DNA of 64,000 nt, taken from NCBI GenBank assembly GCA_021432605.1, contig MU271165.1, forward strand, positions 177,643 through 241,642, given 5' to 3'. Under the pieces are notes generated by a model. The model was not told the DNA's origin and searched no databases. It saw only the letters and a program-made list of their open reading frames with translations. Below, piece after piece: positions 10,498 through 20,656 of this stretch. The stretch's first letter is position 1; the number at the start of each line of letters is the position of its first letter. The position numbers and the translations under genes were made by a program. This DNA is from Coniochaeta sp. PMI_546. Lineage: Eukaryota; Ascomycota; Sordariomycetes; Coniochaetales; Coniochaetaceae.

Positions 10498-12958
10498 ATG
10501 TCCGACGACCCGGTAGAGCCTGTCCTCAAGCGCAAGCGTATCACCATCGCCTGCAACAGCTGCCGCGCTAAGAAGTCCAAGGTCAGCCTGTTCACGGCCC
10601 AGCCCTCAATCCATGATTCCGTCTTGACGAGCGTCAGGACTCAATCTAACCCACACATTTTAGTGTGACGGCAAGCGACCGGTATGTGGGCGTTGCGCAG
10701 GCTATGATTACATCTGCACCTGGGGTAGCGTGGCAGGGAGCCAGGACACTGTCGTGTCCCAGTCCCCGGTCTCTCCCACAGGCATAGAGGTGTCTCGACA
10801 GCTCTTCATCGTCTACCAACAGCTGGTGCAGTCAGTCACTCCACTGCTCCCCCGCGATGCCCGGGTCGAAGTCAGCAACTGTCTGGCTATTGTACAAGCA
10901 CGACTGGCCTCCTTCGCCCCTGTCCATGCCAGCTCACCTCCGTCCCACCAGGCCGCTACCACCACCGTTCAGCCAGTCCAGAACCGCAGATATCTTGGCG
11001 AAATCAGCGACGTGCACTTCTGCAAAATCGTAAAGCAAGCAGCCAAGTCGGATGGCGATGCTCGCGACACCAATGACGATGTGGATGACTATGATCTCGA
11101 AGAACCCGTAACGCCTCGCCACCTTTCGGATCCCTTGACAGACATGCCTGTACAAGTCGAGGTGGAAGAGAACCTCCTCACTTACTTCTCCACCATCCAT
11201 TTCGCCTACCCATTCGTGAGCAAAGCGTCCTTTATGAGCAAGCTCGAGACCTTGCAGGCCAAGGGGGCCACGGCGGGTCTCACACCTTCCTGGCTTTCCC
11301 TCCTATGTTAGAATGTTCCCCTCCTGTGGTGCCCATTGCGTCACTAATACTGTCAGACGCGCTGCTGGCTGTCGGAGCATACTATAATTCGTTCTGTCAG
11401 CGGCACAAACGGGTGGATGTCTCGCATCAGAGGCTATTTCAACAATCCCTCAACTGGTCCGAGAATGCCTTGCTAGAGAGGTCCTTGACTCAAACCTCAG
11501 CTCTTCTGGCGCAGTGTTTCTATCTGCTTGCAACGTCGCAGATCGACCGGTTGGTGATATTTCAGACCTGTCCGTGAAATTGATGATGTGGCTAATCCGA
11601 CCCGTCAGCTGCTGGTCTTCCCTGGGCTTGGCGATACGACTGGGACAGAGCATCGGCTTACATGTGAATGTGGAAGGGCCGACGATGACCGGATCACGGA
11701 CGTCACACGATGGTCACACGACTGCTATCAGAGGTAGAGTGTGGTATTGTCTATACGTGCTGGACAGGTTACTGGCCTTGCAGTTGGGTCGCCCGCCGGC
11801 GATATCCGACCCAGACTGCCACGTACCGATTCCCCACCGATTGGTCGAGCTAGAACTTGACGATCAAGACGTGAGAGAGTCCGATGCACAGGATGCAGGT
11901 GAATCGGGATGCCGGAGTGACTACTTCGCGTGCATCATTGAGTTCTCTTCCATCATCGGACGGGTGCTCCGAGAAACATACCACCCTCGACGCGAGATAG
12001 AGGCCAGCCTGAAGAGCACGAGGAACTGCGACAGAAGGCTGCTTGACTGGAAAGAAAGACTGCCTCGTCATCTCAGGTTTGACCATGGTCACTTGTTTGA
12101 ACAGTCGGTGACCTTTAAACGACAGGTAACTATGATCACCCATTTCCCTTGTTTTCGCTCCGTTTGACGACGGCTGATCCGACTGCAAAGAGGAACATGC
12201 TCGCTATCAAGTTCCACCATCTCCGGACCCTTATCCATCGACCGTATCTGTGCTACCCATACCTCCAAGGTCAGAGAATGCAGACTCTCTTGCCCGGTCA
12301 ACTCGCTCAGATCCGGGAGTACGGGAATACGTGCACATCGGAGGCTCAACTCATCGCGCGCCTAATGTACAACGTCACCGACACTAGCGATATTGTGCTG
12401 AACTATCCTTGGTGGCAGATGATCTCCTGCCTTGTCTGCGCCGGCTCCGTCATGGTACTGGCTGAGACCTTCACGAAGCACGAGACCTCCGCAAATTCCA
12501 GGCCTGCCCCGTCGTCGCTCGGGAGAGACATCGAGACATGCGTACAGGTGCTGCACGCATTGAGCGGTAACTCAAACGGCGCTAAGCTGGCGTGCGACAT
12601 GTTGAGGAGCATCCGAGCACGTGGTGCGCGCATCTCTGACAAGATCGTGGACAGTCCTCCTGGCACGTCACCGGGACTCGACCCGAAAATGCATGCAACC
12701 ACAGATGACAGACGCAAAGAGGGCCACCAAACGTGTAGCTACAGTTCCGGATTCGGCTTCGAAGGTGAGCCAGCTGTCCTGGAACAACCAGAGTTTGGGT
12801 TGCCGACGGACGAGATGGGAGACGTAGAGCTGGGCATGGACTTTTGTGACGCCAGTTTGTGGCCCATGGTGGTTCCAGACTCGATGAACTGGCCTGCTGA
12901 GTTTCTGGGGGCTTTCCAGAGCTCGGAAGAATCGCCACAGAGCTTGTTCCGTGTTTGA
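10498..12958 (+). CDS. Zn2Cys6 fungal-specific transcription factor
   Basis: Five exons fit in frame: 10498-10581, 10664-11306, 11357-11549, 11609-12125 and 12191-12958, making 734 residues. The zinc cluster is Cys19-x2-Cys22-x6-Cys29-x6-Cys36-x2-Cys39-x6-Cys46, preceded by a basic KRKR stretch; the first intron falls right after SK, before the third Cys, a well-known conserved position in this family. The fungal-specific regulatory domain follows (ENLLTYFSTIHFAYPFVSK at about 160-180, then LLAVGAYYNSF, LLAQCFYLLATSQIDRCW, SLGLAIRLGQSIGLH, and GRVWYCLYVLDRLLALQLGRP). An acidic patch (DDVDDYDLEE) lies before it. It binds DNA in the nucleus; its target pathway cannot be read from its neighbours. 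Confidence 0.93.
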
Positions 12959-13168
12959 TATTGAGTACGGCCAGGAGGGGTTTATGACTCGGTCGTGTGC
13001 TCGTCATCTGATGGACACAACGCTGTCCCATTGCTTGATTCATTGCAGTCTACGTCGTGGATTGGTAGTTATACGCCTGCTCCAACAGCATACCACCAGG
13101 TGACGATCGTCCTTATATAATTCCAAGTCTTGTGTTCAAGCCACTCGACTCAGTGTGTCATACTCAGC

Positions 13169-14737
13169 TCATAAACCTACACAGACAGGCTGGCGAAGCC
13201 CGAGCGTCCATGTTACACACCCCATGACGATAATAACAATCACCAGACTAGTAACGATACTCGCGATACCATACCGATAAGCGTGTCTCCTCCGCAGGCT
13301 GCTCAGCTCCAAAATCCAAGTACTCACAGTGGTCAAGCAACCGCAGAAGCCATCCTCAATGCCTTGTAGGACCTGGCACGCGATAAGGTCGCCCCCAATA
13401 TTGGCCGCAATGCCGCGGTTCGGCAGCCGCTGGAGGTCCCACACCACTGTGAGGAGCAGGGTGCCAAACATGTTAACGCAGAATGTGCCGAGGGGAAAGC
13501 CGACGATACGGTTGTTCAGTCGTGTGCTTGCCGCGAACCTCAGCAGACAACCCAGTGGCGCAAAGATCAAGGAGAAAAGCGCCTGCCCACGCCAAGTCTC
13601 TTGTCTCGAGGATTCTGCGGAGCCTACAGGTCCCGACGGCCGGTCTGGAGGCAGGATAGCCATGATCACCGCGCCTGCCCATAGTCCTACACCCAGAATC
13701 ACTAAGATCCAATCCGTGGCGTGCATTGCACGTTTTGAAAGCTTCCTTTCATATCTGTTGATGAAGATAGCGACGTGGGCTCCGAATTTCATGCCGGCAG
13801 CGCTCAGGCCCAGGGTGGCGATAATGACTGTAGCTACGCTCATGATGTCTTGGCCGGGCGAGGGTCTCGGCGTCGCGCTTCCCAGCATGCCTGCGAGTGT
13901 CTCGAAGCTGTCGCGCATAAAGGCCGAATAACTCGTCAAGGAGCCGCAGAAGCCGGTCGCGAGACCGATATAAAGGGGCACTGGCAGAGGAGTCCCGGCA
14001 GCGACGGGCACTTCTTTCTCCTGCGTCCCGCCAACCGAGTCCTCCGTGTCCGACGGGGACCTCCTGTCCGAATCGTTTTTGGCATTAGGTGCCTCTCTCG
14101 ATAGGCTTCGCGCCGCCCTGGGGTGATGGAACAGCTCGGCACCCTCGGATAGAAAGCCGAGAATGAGCGACCCGGCGAAGTTAGGCCAGAGACTCCCAAA
14201 CCGGACCGGTCCGGCCGTGTAAGCCGTGAGTGCGCTCAATCCCAAGCGCGCCAAGGTACCTAAGATCGAGAAGACGACGAGGTTCGCCGAGATGAAGACG
14301 CTCGTCTTGAACCGGCCCACCTTTCGGGTGTTGCGCTGGGAGCCTAATGATCCCGCTTCTCTGTAGCTTGGCCGTCGTTGCAAGCCGTGATCGAGTTCTT
14401 CCTCGAGATTGTGATGTGAGAAATGATGCGCCTCGCTAGGATTTTGCACAACCGCGACAGGAGCCGTCTCTGTCAGGTTGCCGACCCCGTACGGGTCCGA
14501 GTACTCTTCGTCGTACGCATCGGCCTCGCTTTCGTTGGGTTGGCCGGCTGCCAGCTCGCCAGACGTGTCGACATCGTCGGCAGACCAGCGATAGGGTGAT
14601 GCCGACCGTCGCCGGCTATCGACTTCATCCTCGAGAGACCTGTAGTAGGAAATGCGCGACTCGTCCTCGTCCTGCACACTCTCTTGCACGGGTCCGGGTG
14701 CCACGATCTCGCTCAAGCCTTGCCCAATTTCTGACAT
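13169..14737 (-). CDS. fluoride export channel, tandem CrcB/FEX
   Basis: Single exon, 522 residues from a clear ATG. Two CrcB/Fluc domains are fused in one chain, as in eukaryotic FEX proteins: the first (about 150-300) has LGTLARLGL, WPNFAGSLILGF and GFCGSLTSYSAF; the second (about 385-515) has PLGCLLRF, FPLGTFCVNMFGT and GFCGCLTTVSTW. The conserved Asn in each half (N-F-A-G, N-M-F-G) and the GFCG-x-L-T-[ST]-x-S signature are both present, so both halves look functional. The N-terminal 140 residues are acidic and disordered. The protein removes fluoride across the plasma membrane. The first domain carries an unusual hydrophilic insert of about 60 residues (SREAPNAKNDSDRRS region). Confidence 0.93.
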   Translation of the reverse strand: MSEIGQGLSEIVAPGPVQESVQDEDESRISYYRSLEDEVDSRRRSASPYRWSADDVDTSGELAAGQPNESEADAYDEEYSDPYGVGNLTETAPVAVVQNPSEAHHFSHHNLEEELDHGLQRRPSYREAGSLGSQRNTRKVGRFKTSVFISANLVVFSILGTLARLGLSALTAYTAGPVRFGSLWPNFAGSLILGFLSEGAELFHHPRAARSLSREAPNAKNDSDRRSPSDTEDSVGGTQEKEVPVAAGTPLPVPLYIGLATGFCGSLTSYSAFMRDSFETLAGMLGSATPRPSPGQDIMSVATVIIATLGLSAAGMKFGAHVAIFINRYERKLSKRAMHATDWILVILGVGLWAGAVIMAILPPDRPSGPVGSAESSRQETWRGQALFSLIFAPLGCLLRFAASTRLNNRIVGFPLGTFCVNMFGTLLLTVVWDLQRLPNRGIAANIGGDLIACQVLQGIEDGFCGCLTTVSTWILELSSLRRRHAYRYGIASIVTSLVIVIIVMGCVTWTLGLRQPVCVGL

Positions 14738-15283
14738 TGGAGAGTGAATGTAGGTAAAGAGTATGGTTGGCAGCTACAACGTAGCTAACGATAACTGCAG
14801 CTGAAGTTACTTCTACGCCACTCGTAACTCGTATTGATACCTTGCTATACACTAAAGTTGGGGTTTGAAAGGCCACTTATTCTTTCGCACGACTGGTTGC
14901 CCCGGCCTGCGATGTCGATCTAATCACCGTCCATACCGTTAGTACCGTCGCTTCCGACGATTGACGAGGGTCGACCGGGGGTGAGCATTCTCCTCTCGGA
15001 TAAGAGCCGTTCGAGAGCCGTTCTGTCCGGTTCTTTCAGGGGGAAGAAAAGGTGTGACTTCAAGATTCTACCACATCGGACCTGCACTTCCGATACTCTG
15101 TCTGTGCTCTCCTGGTTCTTGAGTAACGTTTCCGCTCACAAACACACATCTATTTTAATTCTAAAGGGTGCTATGCCGAGAACCTGCTTCAGCATCCCTT
15201 CCCTCGACAGCTGAAATCATTTACCTCGCGTCATGCCGCACATTCTTTGACTGACAACTTGTCAACCAGACGAACGACCCAAC
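14738..15283. other. divergent intergenic region
   Basis: Shared upstream DNA of the fluoride exporter (minus) and the small protein at 15284 (plus). No clear element. Confidence 0.5.
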
Positions 15284-15508
15284 ATGCCAGCATCGACGGA
15301 GAAGGCATTCTACGCCATGCTCGACTACATCGCCGAAACAACCGGCGAGGAGGATGCCATCCAGCAAAACAAACGCATCAAAGAGGCGCAGATCGCCGAA
15401 GATATTGCCGAGCCAAACGCAGAGCAAGCTACAGAGATTCACAGGCAGGTGGAGGCCGAAAAGCATCACACATCACAATCGGAATCCAACGAGCCTTGCA
15501 ACTCCTAA
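15284..15508 (+). CDS. small acidic helical protein, 74 residues
   Basis: ATG in the context CAACATGCC opens a 74-residue frame with strongly protein-like composition: rich in Glu, Ala, Gln and Lys, free of Trp and Gly-poor after residue 20, predicted to be one long amphipathic helix (AIQQNKRIKEAQIAEDIAE). No family is recognised. It could be a small intrinsically coiled cytosolic protein. Two other frames are open in part of the region but read as low-quality shadows. Confidence 0.5.
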   Translation: MPASTEKAFYAMLDYIAETTGEEDAIQQNKRIKEAQIAEDIAEPNAEQATEIHRQVEAEKHHTSQSESNEPCNS

Positions 15509-16877
15509 TTCCTTAACTATAACACAAACACATAGTGGTCTTGATGGGATATAGTCGCGCCATAAGAAGCTTGTCTTAAGGAGATAAACCGGAGGGGACC
15601 TAGATCTAGGTGTAGAACCAGAGGTCATGGAAGGGTTCAGATGTTCGATGGGTTCCGTAGCAACACGGAATGATATCGAAAAACACACAAGGTTATGGCC
15701 CTCTATTTTAGTGATTTTTCTCGCTCTCGTGTAATAGAATGACACCATGCGTTGTTGACACCACGTAGCCTGACATGTGTAATTAGCAAGGAGGAGATCG
15801 TTGACATCCTTTGTTCCTGAATCTTCCATGCTAGGAATGGCGTTCGAGCCCATAAGAACTTGATTTGACGGCCGGTTTTTTTATCATCATAAGAAGCTAT
15901 AGTAAATTATCTTTGAGTAATCATACCTACTCGTAGCTTGAGAACGATGTTATTCCAAGACAAGTTATCTAATATAGGAGAAACAAACAGGATTTCTTAA
16001 GCTCGGGCTTCAGAACATAATAAAAGCAGTGGCTTGAGGAAACTAAGCTGAAGTGCTGGTCGAGATGCGTTTCGTAATATTCCAAGAGGGACATATAGGC
16101 ATCATCAATCAGAAATGTAGTAAACGTGTCTCCGGGACTGACATTCAGGGTGCCTTGAGGCGAGAGACACGAGCCGGCACCATGGTCTACAACACGGTAG
16201 GATCATCAACTTCGTAAACCATCAAATCATTCGCAGGTTGTACAGTGGTTCCGGTACCTACTACTCGTAACTCTTAATTACTATTGCTATACGATGCTGG
16301 ATATCCTTGAGCGACTTTTACCTGGTCAATCCAAGGTTTCTTACCATTGCGTCGACCCGTCCGGCCCGTTCTACCCGTTCTACCCGTCCGGCACCCCTCC
16401 GGTAAAAGCTCGATTTTGTTGTCTTTCACGAATGATGGAGACTCAGTGTCCCGGAACTTGGACGAATTGGTATTTTGGGAGGCCAGATGACCTCGTTGTG
16501 CGACTATAATTGTACTGTACTAACCGAGCTACAGTCAGCTACTTACCTTAGGTGTAGGGTTACGCGCTTCTGAAGCATAGTACTGGCTTCCGGCGCAGGG
16601 TCCGTGTATCGGCAGTCGACTACCTAGTCAACCCGGGTATGCCGGCAGTAGCGGCATTTCCATCAATCGGGTTTGGGCCTGCATTGACAATACTTCCACA
16701 TTGACAGGACTAGATAATGGGTAGGTGTGCGGCAGGTGCATCAGGAGATATCGCCGCCCCTGTCAAACCCCATGGCAAATACTCAAGCTTGGAAGAAAAT
16801 TAAAACCCCAGAGCACGCTTATCGTTTGAAAGTCTACCCACCTGGGCTCAGGTAATCATTAAAGTTCTGTTTTCAAC
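15509..16877. other. long intergenic region
   Basis: No gene seen in 1.4 kb. The only structure is a short tandem (CCCGTTCTA twice, then CCCGTCCGG) near 16366-16392. Confidence 0.5.
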
Positions 16878-18213
16878 ATGAGATTAACACTGTCCTCGGC
16901 TCGGGAGCATCGAAATCGGGTTTTCACTTCTACGGATGTGATGACAGGTATCGTCTGTTTCGACGTTTCCGACACCCTGACTATCTCACAGATAGAATTT
17001 TCCGTTCAAGGCAAGTGAGCGGAAGCGTTGCGTATATGCACAACAGGGTCCTAACATTTTCATATAGCGCGACTGCGGCCCGCCGCTGCTGTAGCGACAG
17101 CTGGATACGCGTCGAATCCGTGTTTCTTCACGGTCAGACTTTCCCATCTCGTGGGCTGTCAACCGAGACAGCAACCCGGGCGCGTGTCATGCTAACCACC
17201 CTGAGCAGCTTTTCGAATCGTCTCAGATCCTCTTCCCAGGGCCGCCACTTATCAAGTCGACGCGATACACGCTGGGCAAAGGGCGGCACGAGTACCACTA
17301 TGGTGTTGACTTTTCCCTGCTATCACGATATACGAGGGCGGAACTACATCTTGATCCATCTGCCGCCGCAGCGCAGCGGTTGGAGAGCACCTACATCTAT
17401 TACATCATCTGCGTGACCGTCAAGGGATGCGGATTGTTTCGGCGGCAAGTTCGCAGAAGCATGTGCCTCAAGTCGGTATTACTTGATCCACCTCGCATCC
17501 CATGCCTAGTTCCTTCGAGACGGCTCTCACGAGCAGCCTGTCAGGTCCTCCTGCTTAGCGAATTCGGGCTAGAAGGTTGGTCACGAAGAGAAGATAACGA
17601 CGAGTTCCCACCCCCCTATAGCCCTGTAATTGCGCTCCAAGCGGGCATTAGCAGCGACGACGGCCTCCTATACGCTGGTGACTCCATACCCTTGAGGCTC
17701 TGGATAACAGTACCGTTCGTGGCCCAAAGAAAGCTCGATGTCCGTTTAAAGAGCATCCGCATTTTCCTAGTCGATCCGAATGTCGTCAGTGTTGGCGGAC
17801 GCCGGGTGGTGGATATGGTGGGCAATGTCATTCGGGAAGTTCAGCTTGACATTCCCCTGCAGACGAAGTTCAAGGACGAGGTGTTTGAGGTCGACCCTAG
17901 CCCCTGGAAATCCTGCGAGGTACCGCAACCATTGGCCGAATCCAGGTCGCTGTCTGAGGTTAGCCGACCGTTCTTGCTACAAGTACTCTGTGAACTGTCG
18001 TGTGCGGGAATGTCGAGCACCATGGTATGGTAAAACACTCATCACGATCCGATCTCCACAGATAGGCTGACTGACATGGGATTCAAGTTTGCAAGTGTAC
18101 TACTCCCGGTCGACATCGCCACGATTGACGCACCGCCCAGATACCAGGTCACTGCCTTCCCAAGAGAGCCTAGCATGGATACAGACGCTTTGCCCGAATA
18201 TGAGATAGGTTGA
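16878..18213 (+). CDS. arrestin-like protein (three exons)
   Basis: No single frame covers this gene. Exons 16878-17014, 17172-18024 and 18088-18213 join in phase to give 371 residues. Exon 1 reads like an arrestin N-domain start (VFTSTDVMTGIVCFDV, then ISQIEFSVQG). Exon 2 holds LFESSQILFPGPP, YTLGKGRHEYHYGVDFSL, YIYYIICVTVKG, PPPYSPVIALQ and the second sandwich (AGDSIPLRLWITVP, LKSIRIFLV). Exon 3 ends with DAPPRYQ and LPEYEIG. Fungal arrestin-like proteins are trafficking adaptors for membrane proteins. Intron 2 has a CTGAC branch before TTCAAG. Intron 1 (157 nt, to GAGACAG) is the weaker call: it was chosen because it is the only acceptor that restores frame upstream of the HPEQLFE motif. 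Confidence 0.75.
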
Positions 18214-18888
18214 CAGAAGTTTGGGAATGCCTTCAGCTTCAAACTGAATAAACCTGGCCGGCCTTGATAAGTTTCGAGCTGCTTGTAAGAGAGAAATAAC
18301 ACTTCCAATCTTAAGATCGAGGAGTTGAGTATCTACACATCATGCAAGCAGCAAACCATGGACCTCGTATCCACAGACTTCCTACCTGACAGAAGGAAAG
18401 AAGCACGACCAAAGACAGCAGCACTTCTGCAGCAGTACGGGACTCGCGATTTTACGAGATTTGGGGTGGAATTACCGGCGTCAACGCCAGATTCTGCAGC
18501 GTCTGAGAACTGGGAGAGCGAGCTGTCGAGCAATGGGCGACCTTCACTCAACTCCCTTACACGAAGTTCGAGCTGTATGCTAAGACTTTGAGACGCAGAG
18601 TAGACTTGATAGCACTAGGCTTCCGTTTCAGAATTTCATCACTATGAATCCACCGTCGTTGTTTCGGGTTGCATCATGTCTCGGCGTGCACACAAGTCAA
18701 AACGACCATGTTCGCTGGAAGGTGTGGAATGGGGGCAGAGGAAGCCGAGATAGGGTTAGGGTTGTCGTTGTGCACGGACCATAAAGTGACTGCCCGGCGG
18801 GATTAGTTGACATGGACAAATTTTAGATGAGGCAAACAAACATACCAGTGACATCAACAAACAAAAACCCAGAAAATACTCCCTAAAA
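18214..18888. other. intergenic, promoter of SET methyltransferase
   Basis: No gene accepted. Contains TAGGGTTAGGGTT at 18751-18763, listed separately. Confidence 0.5.
18751..18763 (+). promoter_or_regulatory. telomere-repeat (telobox-like) motif
   Basis: TAGGGTTAGGGTT, two TTAGGG-type units, 126 bases upstream of the ATG at 18889. TTAGGG-binding factors of the Tbf1 type act at promoters of ribosome-related genes in fungi, which fits a ribosomal-protein methyltransferase gene downstream. Function here is inferred. Confidence 0.4.
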
Positions 18889-20399
18889 ATGGCGGATGTA
18901 GACTTTGACCAGCGCTCCGGAGCCTTTCTGGACTGGTTCAGATCCTTACCAGGTGCCACGTTCCACAAGAATATCAAGATCGCGGATCTCAGACCTCGTC
19001 ATGCCGGCCGGGGCATCAGTAAGTCGCATCATATTCGCCTCATCCTTTGCGGAAGCTGACACTAAGCCGCAAAACAGTCGCGACTGCAGACATAGAGCCA
19101 GACACGGTGCTCTTCACCATCCCGCGGGACAACATAATCTGCGCAGCCAACTCAGCTCTGCCCTCTCAGCTGCCGGATGTGTTCGCCCCTCCGGAAGAGC
19201 AAGGCGCCAGCACCGAAGGGGATGCCGACGATGAAGGGCCCAGCTCGCAGGACTCGTGGACCCGTCTCATCCTGGTCTTGATGTATGAGTACTTCCAGTC
19301 GCCGAAATCGCGATGGCAGCCTTATCTGGATATCTTGCCGACGACGTTCGACACGCCCATGTTTTGGACGGCCGACGAGCTCGCCGAGTTGCAAGCCAGC
19401 TCGGTGGTGTCGCGCATCGGTGCTGCTGAGGCCGAGAACATGATTGCCGCCAAGATCATCCCCGTGGTCCGCGCGAATGAAAGCATCTTCTTTCCGTCTG
19501 GCGGCAGCCCGTCAGACGAGGAATTAATGAACCTGGCCGGCAGGATAGGGAGCACCATTATGGCCTACGCATTTGACTTGGAGAAGGACGAGGACGACGA
19601 GGAGAACGAGGAAGATGAATGGGTGGAGGACCGCGAGGGAAAGACGGAGCTCGGCATGGTACCTATGGCGGATGTGCTCAATGCTGACGCTGACTTCAAC
19701 GCCCACATCAACCACGAGACTGACGCGTTGACGGCCGTGTCATTGAGGAAGATCAATGCTGGCGAAGAGGTCCTGAATTACTACGGACCACTGCCGAACG
19801 GAGAGTTACTAAGACGGTACGGGTACGTGACGGCTGCCCACCGGCGATGGGATGTGGTTGAGCTGTCGTGGTCACTGGTAGAAGCTGCGCTGATGGAGGT
19901 GCTGGGTGCGTCAGAGGCTGTATGGGGGAAGGTGGTGGCTCAAGTGGACGAAGAGGAGGTGGAGGATGGATTTGTGATCGAATGGGGCAGCGAAGAACCT
20001 GACGCGGAGGGACACGTCGATGACAAGCTGGAGTTTCATGGCCTTCCCGAGGAGCTGGCCGAACAAGTCAAAGCCTTCCTCAAGGTCGCTCGAAAGTTCG
20101 AAGGCTCTATGGCGTATAAGCTGTCGGACTCGGAGGCGCGGAAAGAGGTCTACCTCAGGAGTGCGCTAAGGGCGCTGGAGTTGAGAATAGCCGAATACCC
20201 GACCACATTAGAGGCAGACCTGGAGCTACAACAGACGGCGAACCCGTCAGGGAGAAAAGGGATGGCCCTAGCAGTGCGAATTGGCGAGAAGACATTACTA
20301 CGCGAAGCGATTCGGTGGACGGGGGCAGAGGTGGCGAAGCTGAATCGCGATGTGGAGATGGCGGATGAGCCGGCCGCGAAACGCCAGAGGAAGAGGTAG
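18889..20399 (+). CDS. SET-domain protein lysine methyltransferase, Rkm4/SETD6 type
   Basis: Exons 18889-19018 and 19078-20399 (59 nt intron, GTAAGT...ACAG) give 483 residues, close to yeast Rkm4 (494). The protein begins with the FLDWF...GATFHKNIKI segment, then GRGIIATADIEPDTVLFTIPR (start of the SET domain), SRWQPYLDILP, FWTADELAEL, a large acidic insert at about 228-250, MVPMADVLNADADFNAHI and YYGPLPNGELLRRYGYV, followed by a Rubisco-LSMT-type substrate-binding C-terminal domain. Yeast Rkm4 methylates ribosomal protein L42; animal SETD6 acts on RelA. The canonical NH of the SET motif is replaced by NAD here, as happens in this subfamily. It is tail-to-tail with RTT109. Confidence 0.9.
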
Positions 20400-20656
20400 C
20401 TAGCCATGACATGTCGAATCCGCCTGCTGCTTTCGTTACCAAGAGCTATGTATGTAGACAAAAGGGGTTGATACCAAACGCAATAATAACGCCATATCCT
20501 GAGCTTGCTGTCCTGTAAGGTTCTGCCCAGCTGGCGTGGGTATTCAACAAACCCGTGGCTAGTCCCAGAAGCACCATAAGCCAATTCCAACAATTCAAAG
20601 TGTCCAGAATCGGATACCCATGAGTCACTGACCTTTTGACCATCCGACTCAACCCG

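Noticed and set aside
16366-16392. CCCGTTCTA tandem as a repeat array
   Set aside because: Only two and a half short units without flanking structure; too little to call.
18325-18591. 88-codon plus-strand frame after the arrestin gene
   Set aside because: No similarity and no splice link to the arrestin gene, which ends cleanly at 18213.
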